Shown here: piece after piece, positions 1 to 7,583 of the stretch
Layout of the letters: every line of letters starts with the position of its first letter
How positions within the stretch are numbered: position 1 is the first letter of the stretch
Assembly: GCA_039801725.1 (NCBI GenBank)
Contig: JBDRVE010000011.1
Location: forward strand, 1-46,070
Length of the DNA stretch: 46,070 bases
Source of the DNA: a candidate division WOR-3 bacterium
GTDB lineage: Bacteria > Hydrothermota > Tepidihabitantia > Tepidihabitantales > DTDR01
Direction: 5' to 3'
The notes under the pieces: model-generated
The model's input: only the letters and a program-made list of their open reading frames with translations
The model's database searches: none
Told to the model about the DNA's origin: nothing
Program-made: the position numbers and the translations under genes

Positions 1-519
1 ATAAATAGAATAATAAAAGAGATTAGTAATAAATTATCAATCAATCCTAATAATATCTTTAATAATATCTTTAGCAATATCTTTAAAAATATCTTAGGTA
101 GTAACGGAAGGCAGAACGGAAGTGAGAACGGAAGGGAGGTTGGAAAGGGAGTGGAAAGTTTAAATAAAAAGGTAGAAGAGGTTAAGAAAGAGGAGAATAA
201 TAGTGAGAATACCCAAAAGATACCTGATAAATGTGAAAATAGATTCCCAAATTCGGGTCTTTGTAGGATAGGAGATAGCAAAGAGTTCAAAGAGATTTGT
301 AAAAATTTTGGTGAGGCTTCAGATAGCAATAAGAGTTCAGATATCAATAAGAGCTCTCATTGTAAAAAGAGAGGTTTAACTTTTGATGAGTATCAAGATG
401 AGAAGTGGTGGCGTATAAGGAAGCATTTAAAGGCGATGAGGGATGCCGGCATTCCGATACCGCAAGACCTTGTTGATAAATATCGTCTTAATGAGATTTT
501 AGAAGGTGATGAGAATTGA
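1..519 (+). CDS. hypothetical protein, 5' end outside the window
   Basis: The frame ending in TGA at 517-519 is open back to base 1, so the gene probably begins upstream of the window. A GTG at 151 behind a GGAGG-like sequence could be an internal start giving 122 residues. The extra N-terminal part contains four tandem 12-base units (49-96) that translate as NNIF, NNIF, SNIF and KNIL, then an Asn/Gly/Arg-rich stretch. The middle is rich in Lys, Glu, Ser and Asn and looks disordered. The last 50 residues are better ordered (TFDEYQDEKWWRIRKHL, then an amphipathic helix). I recognise no family and infer no function. The promoter of the next gene begins at this gene's last codons. Confidence 0.6.
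   Translation: MNRIIKEISNKLSINPNNIFNNIFSNIFKNILGSNGRQNGSENGREVGKGVESLNKKVEEVKKEENNSENTQKIPDKCENRFPNSGLCRIGDSKEFKEICKNFGEASDSNKSSDINKSSHCKKRGLTFDEYQDEKWWRIRKHLKAMRDAGIPIPQDLVDKYRLNEILEGDEN
49..96 (+). repeat. four tandem 12-base repeats
   Basis: Units of the form AATAATATCTTT at 49-60, 61-72, 73-84 and 85-96; the third and fourth have two or three changes each. They lie in frame with the open frame ending at 519, so they encode a four-residue repeat (NNIF type). Confidence 0.8.
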
Positions 520-543
520 CATAATATATAAAATAGTTAAAAT
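516..543 (+). promoter_or_regulatory. sigma-70-type promoter for the SBBP protein
   Basis: TTGACA at 516-521, a 16-base spacer, TAAAAT at 538-543. The expected transcript has about 35 untranslated bases containing a strong Shine-Dalgarno (AAAGGAGG) before the ATG at 586, unlike the leaderless promoters elsewhere in the window. Confidence 0.7.
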
Positions 544-585
544 TAAAGTGGAGTTACGGCAAATGATTTAAAAAGGAGGTTAAAA

Positions 586-1145
586 ATGAAAGTAAATAAC
601 TTAAAATTTTTTCTTTTAACTTTTCTTTCTCTTATTCCTACTCTTTTATTCTCCCAGGTTGATACTGCTTGGGTAAGAAGGTATAATGGTCCAACAAATG
701 GTAATGATTCTGCTACCGCTCTTTTTGTTGATAACAATGGCAATGTCTATGTTACTGGTTATAGTCAGGGCTCTGGCACTTATTATGACTATGCGACCTT
801 GAAGTATGATGCAAATGGCAACTTATTATGGATAAGAAGGTATAATGGTCCAGGAAATGGTTATGATTATGCGACTGCTCTTTTTGTTGATAACAATGGT
901 AATGTGTATGTTACTGGTTATAGTCAGGGCTCTGGCACTTATTATGACTATGCGACAATTAAGTATATTCAAGAACAACCGGGTATGAGTGAAGGGAAGA
1001 TAAAAAGAGAAGAGAAATCAGGTTTTTATGAAGCCAAGAAAACCTACGATGTTTCTGGCAAACTTGTAAAAGAAAACAAACTAAAAAAGGTATCTATTTT
1101 GTAAAAACCGAAAAGGGTAAAGAGAAAATATTAATTCTGAAGTAG
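586..1145 (+). pseudogene. SBBP-repeat exported protein, frameshifted near its C terminus
   Basis: A signal peptide (residues about 1-23, ending near LLFSQ) is followed by two beta-propeller-type SBBP repeats with the motif ATALFVDNNGNVYVTGYS, then a short linker and a C-terminal sorting-type tail. The reading frame as written stops at 1102-1104 after KLKKVSIL. One base over, the sequence continues as KKGIYFVKTEKGKEKILILK to a TAG at 1143-1145. That is the normal ending of such tails: compare KRGVYFLIQEGKKIKKVILY in the exported protein at 13924. The shift lies in a run of six A (1083-1088) where seven would restore the frame. It may be a real mutation, polymerase slippage, or an assembly error. 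SBBP proteins usually have many more repeats, so this copy also looks shortened. The start is fixed by AAAGGAGG just upstream. Confidence 0.7.
675..966 (+). repeat. 159-base direct repeat inside the SBBP gene
   Basis: The sequence starting AAGAAGGTATAATGGTCCA at 675 recurs at 834, an offset of 159 bases (53 codons). Long identical stretches follow, for example the codons for DNNGNVYVTGYSQGSG in both copies. The near identity at DNA level points to recent duplication or gene conversion. Confidence 0.8.
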
Positions 1146-1206
1146 TGAAAAATTTCCGATTTATAAAAATGGAAAAGTAGTGAATTTAATTTATTTTCCA
1201 AATCGC

Positions 1207-1234
1207 TTGACGAATAAAAAAATTTTGTTAAAAT
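1207..1234 (+). promoter_or_regulatory. promoter for tRNA-Ala and the downstream operon
   Basis: TTGACG at 1207-1212, 16-base spacer, TAAAAT at 1229-1234. The transcript would start near 1241, 12 bases before the tRNA. No other promoter is evident before the arginine decarboxylase gene, so the tRNA probably leads that operon. Confidence 0.7.
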
Positions 1235-1252
1235 TTTACATAAATGAAGGCC

Positions 1253-1324
1253 GGGGCAGTAGTTCAGTGGGAGAACGCCTCGTTCGCAACGAGGAGGTCG
1301 GCGGTTCAAATCCGCTCTGCTCCA
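1253..1324 (+). tRNA. tRNA-Ala (anticodon CGC)
   Basis: The acceptor stem GGGGCAG pairs with CTGCTCC and contains the G3:U70 wobble pair that marks alanine tRNAs. The anticodon stem CCTCG/CGAGG encloses TTCGCAA, giving anticodon CGC (reads GCG). The T arm has GGTTCAAATCC. The discriminator is A at 1324 and the terminal CCA is not encoded. It ends 22 bases before the start of the next gene. Confidence 0.95.
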
Positions 1325-1346
1325 AAAATTTTCTTAAATAAGGTAG

Positions 1347-1889
1347 ATGGTTCCCAAAAGAGTCTTTTTTACTAAAGGGGTTGGCAAACACCGGGATCGA
1401 CTTTCTTCTTTTGAAGCGGCTTTGCGGGATGCCGGTATTGCCCAGTTTAATATTGTTCAGGTGTCAAGTATTTTACCACCTGGTTGTAAGATTATCTCCA
1501 AGCAGCAGGGTTTGAGATATATTATGCCAGGAGAAATTATTTTCTGTGTAATGAGTACTAATGCCACTAATGAGCCCCATCGGTTGATTGCTGCTTCGGT
1601 TGGTGTGGCGATTCCACGGGATAAAAATCAGTATGGTTATCTTTCAGAATACCATTCCTTTGGTGAATCAGAGGTGAAGGCCGGAGAGTATGCTGAAGAC
1701 TTGGCAGCCCAAATGTTGGCCACCACCTTAGGAGTAGAGTTTGATCCAAATACCAGTTATGATGAGCGAAAAGAGATTTGGAAGATTTCGGGCAAAATCT
1801 ATCGGACAATGAATATTACCCAAACAGCGATTGGTGATAAAAATGGTCTTTGGACAACCGTAATTGCCTGTGCGGTTTTGATACCATGA
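1347..1889 (+). CDS. pdaD: pyruvoyl-dependent arginine decarboxylase
   Basis: This enzyme decarboxylates arginine to agmatine, the first step of polyamine synthesis from arginine. The family makes a proenzyme that cleaves itself between two serines to form the pyruvoyl cofactor. Here the site is VSSILPPG, with Ser40-Ser41 as the predicted cleavage pair. Other family features are the opening [11 protein letters not shown], the [11 protein letters not shown] stretch and the C-terminal [21 protein letters not shown]. The length of 180 residues is normal. The ATG at 1347 follows a weak AAGG. Its stop overlaps the start of the next gene as ATGA, so the two are translationally coupled and probably act in one pathway. 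The upstream tRNA-Ala shares the promoter. Family assignment is secure; kinetics and substrate preference are inferred from the family. Confidence 0.92.
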   Translation: MVPKRVFFTKGVGKHRDRLSSFEAALRDAGIAQFNIVQVSSILPPGCKIISKQQGLRYIMPGEIIFCVMSTNATNEPHRLIAASVGVAIPRDKNQYGYLSEYHSFGESEVKAGEYAEDLAAQMLATTLGVEFDPNTSYDERKEIWKISGKIYRTMNITQTAIGDKNGLWTTVIACAVLIP

Positions 1890-2905
1890 AAAAGGAATTT
1901 TTAAAAGAACCGACAAAACCTTTTGAGGTAAATTCTGATGATTCGATATACGATATCTTAAAGAAGATGGAAAAGATTTCTTTTCAGGGAAGGACATTGG
2001 CATTAGCGTTAAACATTTGGGAAAAGATGCTTTTGGATGATGTGATAATCTTTTTTGGCTTAGCGGGCGCAATGATTCCGGCAGGAATGAGAAAGATAAT
2101 TGTCTATCTAATAAAAGAGCGGCTAATTGATTGTCTTGTTTCTACGGGTGCCAATCTTTTTCACGATATTCACGAAATAAGGGGAAAGTATCATTATCTT
2201 GGAAATCCTTGTGTGGATGATACTTTATTAAGAAAATGTAAGATTGATAGAATTTATGATACCTTTGCTAGTGAAGATGAGTTTATTGAGACCGATAATT
2301 TTATTATTTCTCTTTGTGAAAAGTTTGATCAAAAGAGATTATATACAACAAGAGAATTCCTTTATCTTTTGGGTAAAGAACTATCCCAATTTAAAGAAGA
2401 AGGAATTTTAAATACGGCTTATAAATATAATCTTCCAATTTATTGTCCGGCGATTGGTGATTCTTCAATTGGTATTGCCTTAACCGAAGGAAAAAGAAAA
2501 GGAAAATTGGATATTAAATTTGATATAATAAAAGATGTTTATGAGACCGCTTATCTCACTTCTTTAAAAAAATCTGGAGTTATCTATATTGGTGGTGGTG
2601 TGCCCAAGAATTTTATCCAGCAGACCGAAGTGACCGCACCTTATATTGGATTTAAAACTTATGGCCATTCTTATGCGATTCAATTTACAATGGATTCACC
2701 CCAGTGGGGAGGTCTTTCTGGTTGTACTTTTTCAGAAGCCCAATCTTGGGGAAAGATTGCCTTAGATGCGAAGATGATTACCTGTTATTGTGATGCTACA
2801 ATTGCTTTACCAATTATTGTTTCTGCTTTGGCACAGAAAAAGATAAAGAGAGAGAAAGTTATTCAATTTAAAGATTTAGATAAAGAGAATTTTAAAGTAA
2901 TTTAA
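1886..2905 (+). CDS. deoxyhypusine-synthase-like polyamine enzyme
   Basis: A member of the deoxyhypusine synthase family, 340 residues from the ATG at 1886, which overlaps the previous stop. The in-frame start at 1850 lies inside the decarboxylase gene and is less likely. Family features include [13 protein letters not shown], the [16 protein letters not shown]-site region, [13 protein letters not shown], and SWGKI. In the last, Lys290 corresponds to the lysine that carries the aminobutyl group in the human enzyme. Bacteria lack eIF5A, the protein substrate, so such bacterial homologues are thought to transfer the aminobutyl group to an amine and make homospermidine-type polyamines. Coupling to arginine decarboxylase supports a polyamine role. 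The actual acceptor (putrescine, agmatine or other) cannot be read from sequence. Confidence 0.85.
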   Translation: MKKEFLKEPTKPFEVNSDDSIYDILKKMEKISFQGRTLALALNIWEKMLLDDVIIFFGLAGAMIPAGMRKIIVYLIKERLIDCLVSTGANLFHDIHEIRGKYHYLGNPCVDDTLLRKCKIDRIYDTFASEDEFIETDNFIISLCEKFDQKRLYTTREFLYLLGKELSQFKEEGILNTAYKYNLPIYCPAIGDSSIGIALTEGKRKGKLDIKFDIIKDVYETAYLTSLKKSGVIYIGGGVPKNFIQQTEVTAPYIGFKTYGHSYAIQFTMDSPQWGGLSGCTFSEAQSWGKIALDAKMITCYCDATIALPIIVSALAQKKIKREKVIQFKDLDKENFKVI

Positions 2906-2918
2906 AAAGGAGGAGGTT

Positions 2919-3212
2919 ATGGCAATTGTTGATATTAGTGTTGTGCCGGTAGGCACTAACACACCAAGTGTGAGTAATTTTGTAAAAGAGGCTGTCGAGA
3001 TTATCAAAAAATCGGGTTTAAAATATCAGGTAAATCCGATGGGCACAACGATTGAAGGTGATTTGGTAAAAATCTTTGATTTAATAAAGGTAATTCATCA
3101 ACACCTTTTTGTTCTTGGTTGCCAAAGGGTATTAACGACTATTAAGATTGATGAGCGGATTGATAAATATCAGACAATGGAGGATAAAGTAAAAAAAGTA
3201 ATTAGTGAATAG
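2919..3212 (+). CDS. MTH1187-family thiamine-binding-type protein
   Basis: A 97-residue alpha/beta protein of the MTH1187/YkoF-like family (formerly DUF77). The opening MAIVDISVVPVGTNTPSVSNFV and the YQVNPMGTTIEGDL segment are typical. Members form tetramers and some bind thiamine; the cellular role is poorly known. A strong AAGGAGGAGG precedes the ATG, 13 bases after the previous stop. It sits between the polyamine genes and two unknowns, so the operon does not show a single pathway. The family is clear; ligand binding here is inferred. Confidence 0.85.
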   Translation: MAIVDISVVPVGTNTPSVSNFVKEAVEIIKKSGLKYQVNPMGTTIEGDLVKIFDLIKVIHQHLFVLGCQRVLTTIKIDERIDKYQTMEDKVKKVISE

Positions 3213-3221
3213 GAGGTTTTA

Positions 3222-3509
3222 ATGTCTTCTTTATGGGAAAAGGTGAAAAATTGGTTAGAGGATACAACAAAGCAAGTATTAAAAGAGACTGAAGATTTAT
3301 CAAAAAAGGGAAGGCTAAAGATGCAAATCAGTTCTTTAAATCGGGAGATTGATAAAAAATTCTCTTATTTGGGTGGTTTGGTTTATCAATTGATTAATGA
3401 AGGTAAAACTGACATTGCCGAAGATGAAAAAGTAAAAGAAGTAATTTTGGAGATTAAGAAATTAGAGGAGGAGTTAAAATTAAAAGAGGAGGAATATAAA
3501 AAAGTTTAA
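3222..3509 (+). CDS. small coiled-coil protein of unknown function
   Basis: A 95-residue, highly charged protein behind AGGAGG, 9 bases after the previous gene. The N-terminal part (SSLWEKVKNWLEDTTKQVL) is amphipathic helix. Residues about 36-60 (LNREIDKKFSYLGGLVYQLI) resemble the short helical hairpin seen in small YtxH-like or zinc-ribbon-associated coiled-coil proteins. The C terminus is a Glu/Lys coiled coil. No cysteines, signal or membrane segment. It is followed 3 bases later by a DUF4097 protein, so the two may work together in envelope stress sensing, but that is inference only. Confidence 0.7.
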   Translation: MSSLWEKVKNWLEDTTKQVLKETEDLSKKGRLKMQISSLNREIDKKFSYLGGLVYQLINEGKTDIAEDEKVKEVILEIKKLEEELKLKEEEYKKV

Positions 3510-3512
3510 TTA

Positions 3513-4286
3513 ATGGATGAAAGGGAAAGGATATTAAGGTTATTAGAAGAAGGGAAGATAACTGCTGAGGAGGCGATAAGATTATTAGAACTTTTAAGTA
3601 AGAAAGAGAAACGTACCTCTTTTTTTGAAATCTTTGAAGAGATTCCGGAAGTGATAAGTGAGATTTTTATAAAGATTGGTGATTCTTTAAAAACCCATTA
3701 TGAGACCCTTTTTCTTTCTCCGCGCGAGAAGATAATTATTGAAAGTGTTAGTGGTGATATTGAAATTTTTGGCAAAGAGATTTCCGAGATAAGAATTGAA
3801 AAAACTGGTTTTAGTAAAGTAAATAGTGAAAAGGAATTTTTAAAAATTTCCTCTTTAAAAGGTAACTTAAAGATTGAAACTAATTGCCAAACAGAAATAA
3901 AATTTTCAACGATTAGTGGTCGATTAGCGATTTTTTCCATTAAGAAAGGAATAGATTTCCAAACATTTTCTGGAAAGGTTTTTGGAAAAAATCTTTCGGG
4001 TAAGATTAAAGGTGAAACGATTTCGGGCGATATTGAGTTAATTGTTGATGACTTTTCTCAAATAGAATTGGCGACGAAGAGTGGTGAAATATTATTAGAA
4101 TTGAAAGAAAATATCGAAGCCAATTTAGAATTTTTTGGTAAAAGAGAAAAATTGGATTGTGAATTTTCCATAGAGATTATTGAAGAGAAAGAAAACTATT
4201 TAAAAGGAGTGATTAACAAACAAGGAAACTTGATAAAAATAAGAAATGAATTTGGCAAAACAAAAATAAGAAAAAGCAACTTATGA
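3513..4286 (+). CDS. DUF4097-type beta-repeat protein with SHOCT-like N terminus
   Basis: A 257-residue protein. Residues about 3-30 (RILRLLEEGKITAEEAIRLLELL) form the short helical module found at the N terminus of YvlB/LiaX-like proteins. Residues about 75-255 are repeating short beta strands with ESVSGDIEIFG, STISGRLAIFS, TFSGKVFGKN and TISGDIELIV units, the hallmark of DUF4097 domains. Relatives in Firmicutes belong to envelope stress regulons. No transmembrane segment or signal peptide is seen, so this copy looks cytoplasmic. It overlaps surE by ATGA. The Shine-Dalgarno is distant (AGGAGG near 3487), so translation may depend on the preceding gene. Confidence 0.75.
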   Translation: MDERERILRLLEEGKITAEEAIRLLELLSKKEKRTSFFEIFEEIPEVISEIFIKIGDSLKTHYETLFLSPREKIIIESVSGDIEIFGKEISEIRIEKTGFSKVNSEKEFLKISSLKGNLKIETNCQTEIKFSTISGRLAIFSIKKGIDFQTFSGKVFGKNLSGKIKGETISGDIELIVDDFSQIELATKSGEILLELKENIEANLEFFGKREKLDCEFSIEIIEEKENYLKGVINKQGNLIKIRNEFGKTKIRKSNL

Positions 4287-5023
4287 AAAAGATCCTTTTG
4301 ACTAATGACGACGGAATTCATTCTCCTTCTTTGGAGTATCTTTATGAGAAGTTAAAAGATTTGGGCGAGGTTTATGTTTGTGCTTCGGAAGAGAATCGTT
4401 CAGCAGCCAGCCATTCTTTTACTTTAAGAAAGCCGATAAAGATTTGTGAGATAAAAAAGAACTGGTATAGTGTCTTTGGCACACCTACTGATGCGGTTTT
4501 ACTTTTTTATCATGCTATTTCCAATAAGAAGGTTGACCTTTTAATTGCCGGAATAAATGATAGTCCCAATTTGGGAGAAGATATTTTATATTCGGGAACA
4601 GTTGCCTGTGCCTTAGAAGGAACAATTTTGGGAATTAATTCCTTTGCGGTCTCCTTTGTGGAGAATAATAAAAACTTGGATATTGCCTTAGATTTAATAT
4701 ATAACTTAGCAAAAAATATCTTAAAATATGGCTTACCCAAGATGACCTTTTTAAATATCAATATTCCTAATAAAGAGATAAAAGGAATAAAGATAACAAA
4801 ATTGGGCAAAAGGATATATAAAGATATGGCAATTCCAGTAAAGAATGGCAATGATTTGTGCTATATAATTGATGGTGAGATGGATTTTGTTAAGAAAAGA
4901 GGGACTGATTTTGATGCGATAGAAAAAGGATATATTTCAATAACTCCCCTCCATTTAGATATGACCAATTACAAAGTAATAAAAAAATTAGAGAAAAGAT
5001 TTAAGAACCTTCTAAATTTTTAA
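4283..5023 (+). CDS. surE: 5'/3'-nucleotidase SurE
   Basis: SurE removes phosphate from nucleoside monophosphates using a divalent metal, and is linked to stationary-phase and stress survival. The opening ILLTNDDGIHSPSL holds the metal-binding Asp9-Asp10 pair. Ser/Asn ligands follow in EENRSAASHS, and GTPTDAV and the INDSPNLGEDILYSGTVACALEG block are diagnostic. The length of 246 residues is normal for bacteria. The start overlaps the previous stop as ATGA. The C-terminal region ends with the TDFDAIEKGYISITPL stretch expected for the family. Function is confident. Confidence 0.95.
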   Translation: MKKILLTNDDGIHSPSLEYLYEKLKDLGEVYVCASEENRSAASHSFTLRKPIKICEIKKNWYSVFGTPTDAVLLFYHAISNKKVDLLIAGINDSPNLGEDILYSGTVACALEGTILGINSFAVSFVENNKNLDIALDLIYNLAKNILKYGLPKMTFLNINIPNKEIKGIKITKLGKRIYKDMAIPVKNGNDLCYIIDGEMDFVKKRGTDFDAIEKGYISITPLHLDMTNYKVIKKLEKRFKNLLNF

Positions 5024-5497
5024 ATGGCAATCAAAAGGATAATTGTTGCGATATTTTTAAGTTTATTATTTATTTTTCTTTCCTTTTTTCTCAGTAAGTT
5101 AATAAACAAAACATTAAAACAAAAGAATATAGAAAAACGGATAGTGAGATTAATAGACCGGGTTATATTTTATGCTATCCTTTTTATTGGTTTATTAATA
5201 GTTTTAGGATACTTAAAAATAAACATTACCGGTTTAATTGCTGGTGCTGGAATTATTGGTTTAACTATCAGTTGGGCATTAAGCGATATTATGAGAAACA
5301 TTATTGCTGGTTTACTTTTATTAATTATGCGACCTTTTAAAATTGGTGATAAAATAGAAATTCAGGGTTTAGCGGGAATTGTTAGGAGTATTAATTTGCG
5401 ATATACTTTGATTGAAAAAGATAACGGCGAAAAGATTTTAATTCCCAATGTAAACACCTTAACCAATCCGGTAATTATAAAAGAAACCAAAGAGTAA
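5024..5497 (+). CDS. minimal MscS-type mechanosensitive channel
   Basis: A 157-residue membrane protein with two predicted helices (residues about 5-25 and 45-65), then the pore-lining helix of MscS channels (LIAGAGIIGLTISWALSDIMRNIIAGLLLLI). The small beta domain follows (FKIGDKIEIQGLAGIVRSI, ILIPNVNTLTNPVI). It lacks the large C-terminal alpha/beta vestibule domain of E. coli MscS, so it ends soon after the beta domain. This compact form occurs in other bacteria and may be complete. The ATG directly follows the surE stop codon. Likely role: release of solutes on osmotic downshift. Family confident, gating properties unknown. Confidence 0.85.
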   Translation: MAIKRIIVAIFLSLLFIFLSFFLSKLINKTLKQKNIEKRIVRLIDRVIFYAILFIGLLIVLGYLKINITGLIAGAGIIGLTISWALSDIMRNIIAGLLLLIMRPFKIGDKIEIQGLAGIVRSINLRYTLIEKDNGEKILIPNVNTLTNPVIIKETKE

Positions 5498-5501
5498 TTA
5501 A

Positions 5502-5530
5502 TTGACTTTAAAAAATAATTTAAATATAAT
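5502..5530 (+). promoter_or_regulatory. consensus promoter for tRNA-Gly and following genes
   Basis: TTGACT at 5502-5507, 17-base spacer, TATAAT at 5525-5530. The start point would fall at 5537-5538, 3-4 bases before the tRNA. Confidence 0.85.
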
Positions 5531-5540
5531 AATTAAATAA

Positions 5541-5611
5541 GCGGGTATAGTGTAATGGTAGCACGAAGCCTTCCCAAGGCTTTAGTGGGGGTTCGAATCC
5601 CCTTACCCGCT
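5541..5611 (+). tRNA. tRNA-Gly (anticodon CCC)
   Basis: The acceptor stem GCGGGTA pairs with TACCCGC. The anticodon stem AAGCC/GGCTT encloses TTCCCAA, giving CCC (reads GGG). The T arm is GGGGGTTCGAATCCCC. The discriminator is T (U73) at 5611 and CCA is not encoded. It ends 10 bases before the next start codon. Confidence 0.95.
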
Positions 5612-5621
5612 GGTAAAAATT

Positions 5622-6455
5622 ATGAGAAAGATATCCTTAATACTCTTTTTCTTTTCTTTACCGGTTTTGGCATTTAAAATTTATTTTGATTATGATAATT
5701 GGGAAGCAAGGTTTATAAAAGAACCTTTAGACACTTTTTCTATTCCAGATTTAAATTATCGGATTAAAAATTATCTTCGCGGACTTACCTACGATAGTGA
5801 TAAGACTTTAGAAGAGTATCTTTTGTTAAATCCCCGGGTGGAAAGGAGGTTTAACCATTTATTTTTAAATTACCAAGAAGAGAAAAAGAATTTTCTTTCG
5901 GACGGTAGTCAGATAATTGAATATTCCTTATCTTTAAAGCCCGATCTTTTTGGTTTGATTGCTAAGAAAACGGGTGAAAGGTTTTTAATTGGAGAACTTG
6001 CTTGTCCATTGTGTAAGAGACCTTGGCCAAAAGATATGCCCATTCCTGAAGGGGTAAAACTCATTCCTTACGAAGAGATTGGTATCGTTAAAGAAAAATA
6101 TACTGGTATAATTATTGACTGTCGCCATCTTTCATTAAAACCAGCGATTTTCCCAAAAATTTATAATGAAGATTTGAAAGAGATTTATTCCTTAAACTTT
6201 TGCGATTCTTTAAGTTTAATAGAAAATGGTGTCGTTTCTTATGTAAAAAGTTTGGATTCTGCTTATCGTCATAAAAAAGCCGGAAATTTTCCTCTTTATC
6301 TTTCAGGATTAAAGGCTGTTGGAAAAAATAAATGTGATATCGTTATTTCTAACAAGGATGCTTTAATTTTACACGGTTCTTTAAATAATCTTAAATTATT
6401 AGAAAAAGCAAGGGTAATAATTGTTTACAAAGATGCCGCTACCTCTGAAAAATGA
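5622..6455 (+). CDS. exported protein of unknown function
   Basis: A 277-residue protein with a clear signal peptide (MRKISLILFFFSLPVLAF, cleavage near residue 18). Residues about 115-225 hold a recurring feature of periplasmic LPP20/FlgT-like proteins: YTGIIIDCRHLSLKPAIFPKI, then DLKEIYS, then a C-terminal alpha/beta segment (KAVGKNKCDIVISNKDA). A CPLCKRPWP motif at about residues 129-137 could bind metal or form a disulphide. The ATG lies only 10 bases after the tRNA-Gly 3' end and has no Shine-Dalgarno, so tRNA 3' processing would leave an almost leaderless mRNA. It overlaps the next gene. Exact function unknown. Confidence 0.6.
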   Translation: MRKISLILFFFSLPVLAFKIYFDYDNWEARFIKEPLDTFSIPDLNYRIKNYLRGLTYDSDKTLEEYLLLNPRVERRFNHLFLNYQEEKKNFLSDGSQIIEYSLSLKPDLFGLIAKKTGERFLIGELACPLCKRPWPKDMPIPEGVKLIPYEEIGIVKEKYTGIIIDCRHLSLKPAIFPKIYNEDLKEIYSLNFCDSLSLIENGVVSYVKSLDSAYRHKKAGNFPLYLSGLKAVGKNKCDIVISNKDALILHGSLNNLKLLEKARVIIVYKDAATSEK

Positions 6456-7221
6456 AATTATTTATGGTCCAGTAAATAGTAAAAGATTAGGCCGGTCTTT
6501 AGGAATTAATATTATCTCAGCAAAAGAAAAAATTTGTAGTTTTAATTGTATTTATTGCCAATACGGCATAACAAAAAAAACTTCGGGTACTTTTTTTTCA
6601 ACCGAAGAGATCGAGAAAGCATTAGTTGATTTTTTTAATAATCCGCGATCGATCGATTACCTAACTTTCTCCGGAAATGGTGAACCTACTTTACATCCCG
6701 AGTTTGCTAGAATAGTGAAAAAGGTAAAGGAATTGAGGGATAAATATGCTCCTTCGGTGCCGATCGCTTTGCTTTCCAATTCTTCTAATATTATTAATTT
6801 ATCTTATGAAACCTTAGAGATGATTGATGTGAAAATCTTTAAATTAGATGCTGGTAATGAAGAACTTTTCTTAAAGATTAATCGGCCATTAATAAAAATT
6901 ACCCTTGAAGAGATTGTTAAAGGTTTAAAAAAGGTTGCTCGGAAATTTCCTATAACTATTCAAACAATGTTTATTATTTTTAACAATGAGAATAATTACG
7001 AGAAAAAGGCATTAAAGGATTATCTTTTTAGAATAAAAGAGATCAATCCGGCATTTATTCAAATCTATTCTTCTGACCGACCGGTTGCTGAGACAAATGT
7101 TTCTCCGATTACTAATGAAAAACTAAAAAAGTTAGAAGAGATAATTCATAAAAAGACAAAAGTTTTAACAAGGGCTTATTTAAATGTTCCTTTAGCAGTC
7201 AGATTAGGACTGGAAAGATGA
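6433..7221 (+). CDS. radical SAM enzyme, COG0731/TYW1-like family
   Basis: The ATG at 6433 gives 262 residues; an in-frame TTG at 6421 would add four. The iron-sulphur motif is CSFNCIYCQYG (CxxxCxxC), which places a [4Fe-4S] cluster for S-adenosylmethionine cleavage. Downstream family features are DYLTFSGNGEPTLHPEF, VPIALLSNSS, and FKLDAGNEELFLKINRP. These match the COG0731 group of wyosine-synthase-like Fe-S oxidoreductases, common in bacteria, whose substrate is not established. It overlaps the preceding gene by 23 bases and the next by ATGA. Radical SAM chemistry is certain from the motif; the substrate cannot be stated. Confidence 0.85.
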   Translation: MPLPLKNEIIYGPVNSKRLGRSLGINIISAKEKICSFNCIYCQYGITKKTSGTFFSTEEIEKALVDFFNNPRSIDYLTFSGNGEPTLHPEFARIVKKVKELRDKYAPSVPIALLSNSSNIINLSYETLEMIDVKIFKLDAGNEELFLKINRPLIKITLEEIVKGLKKVARKFPITIQTMFIIFNNENNYEKKALKDYLFRIKEINPAFIQIYSSDRPVAETNVSPITNEKLKKLEEIIHKKTKVLTRAYLNVPLAVRLGLER

Positions 7222-7583
7222 TAGTTTTTCATATTCTTTTGGAAATTGCTGTTTTAATTTTGGGTATTTTTGTTCTTAAATTAGCAATCCAAAGAGCCGG
7301 AATTTGGACCTATCCTTTTAAAAAGTATCGCCAATTCTCTTATATCTTATTTTTCCTGGCCTTCCTTGGTTTTATTTTTGGTGAATTGATAAGAAAAGGG
7401 AAGAGAATACCTGGACATAAATTTTTAGGAATTACCATTTTAATTATTCTCCTGCTAAGTTTGATTTGGGAAGAGAGGAACTACCAGAGAAGGCTACCAC
7501 CGAGCCAAACCCTTCAACCTTATTTAACTTTACTCGGTCTTTCCTTAATTATTGCTCAAATTTTCTTAGCAATATTTTCTTAA
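7218..7583 (+). CDS. small integral membrane protein
   Basis: A 121-residue protein with about four predicted membrane segments: residues about 3-22, 40-58, 68-86 and 102-120. The loop between the second and third carries GELIRKGKRIPGH. No recognised family; it vaguely recalls cytochrome b561-like or DUF4405-type small membrane proteins, without their haem histidines. The start overlaps the previous stop (ATGA) and the stop overlaps the next start (TAATG), so it is part of a tightly coupled operon. Confidence 0.65.
   Translation: MIVFHILLEIAVLILGIFVLKLAIQRAGIWTYPFKKYRQFSYILFFLAFLGFIFGELIRKGKRIPGHKFLGITILIILLLSLIWEERNYQRRLPPSQTLQPYLTLLGLSLIIAQIFLAIFS

Noticed and set aside
7466-7582. An N-terminal extension of the GlmU-like protein starting at 7466
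   Set aside because: It would overlap the preceding membrane-protein gene almost fully to its end; the ATG at 7583 in a TAATG overlap matches the family start and local gene spacing.
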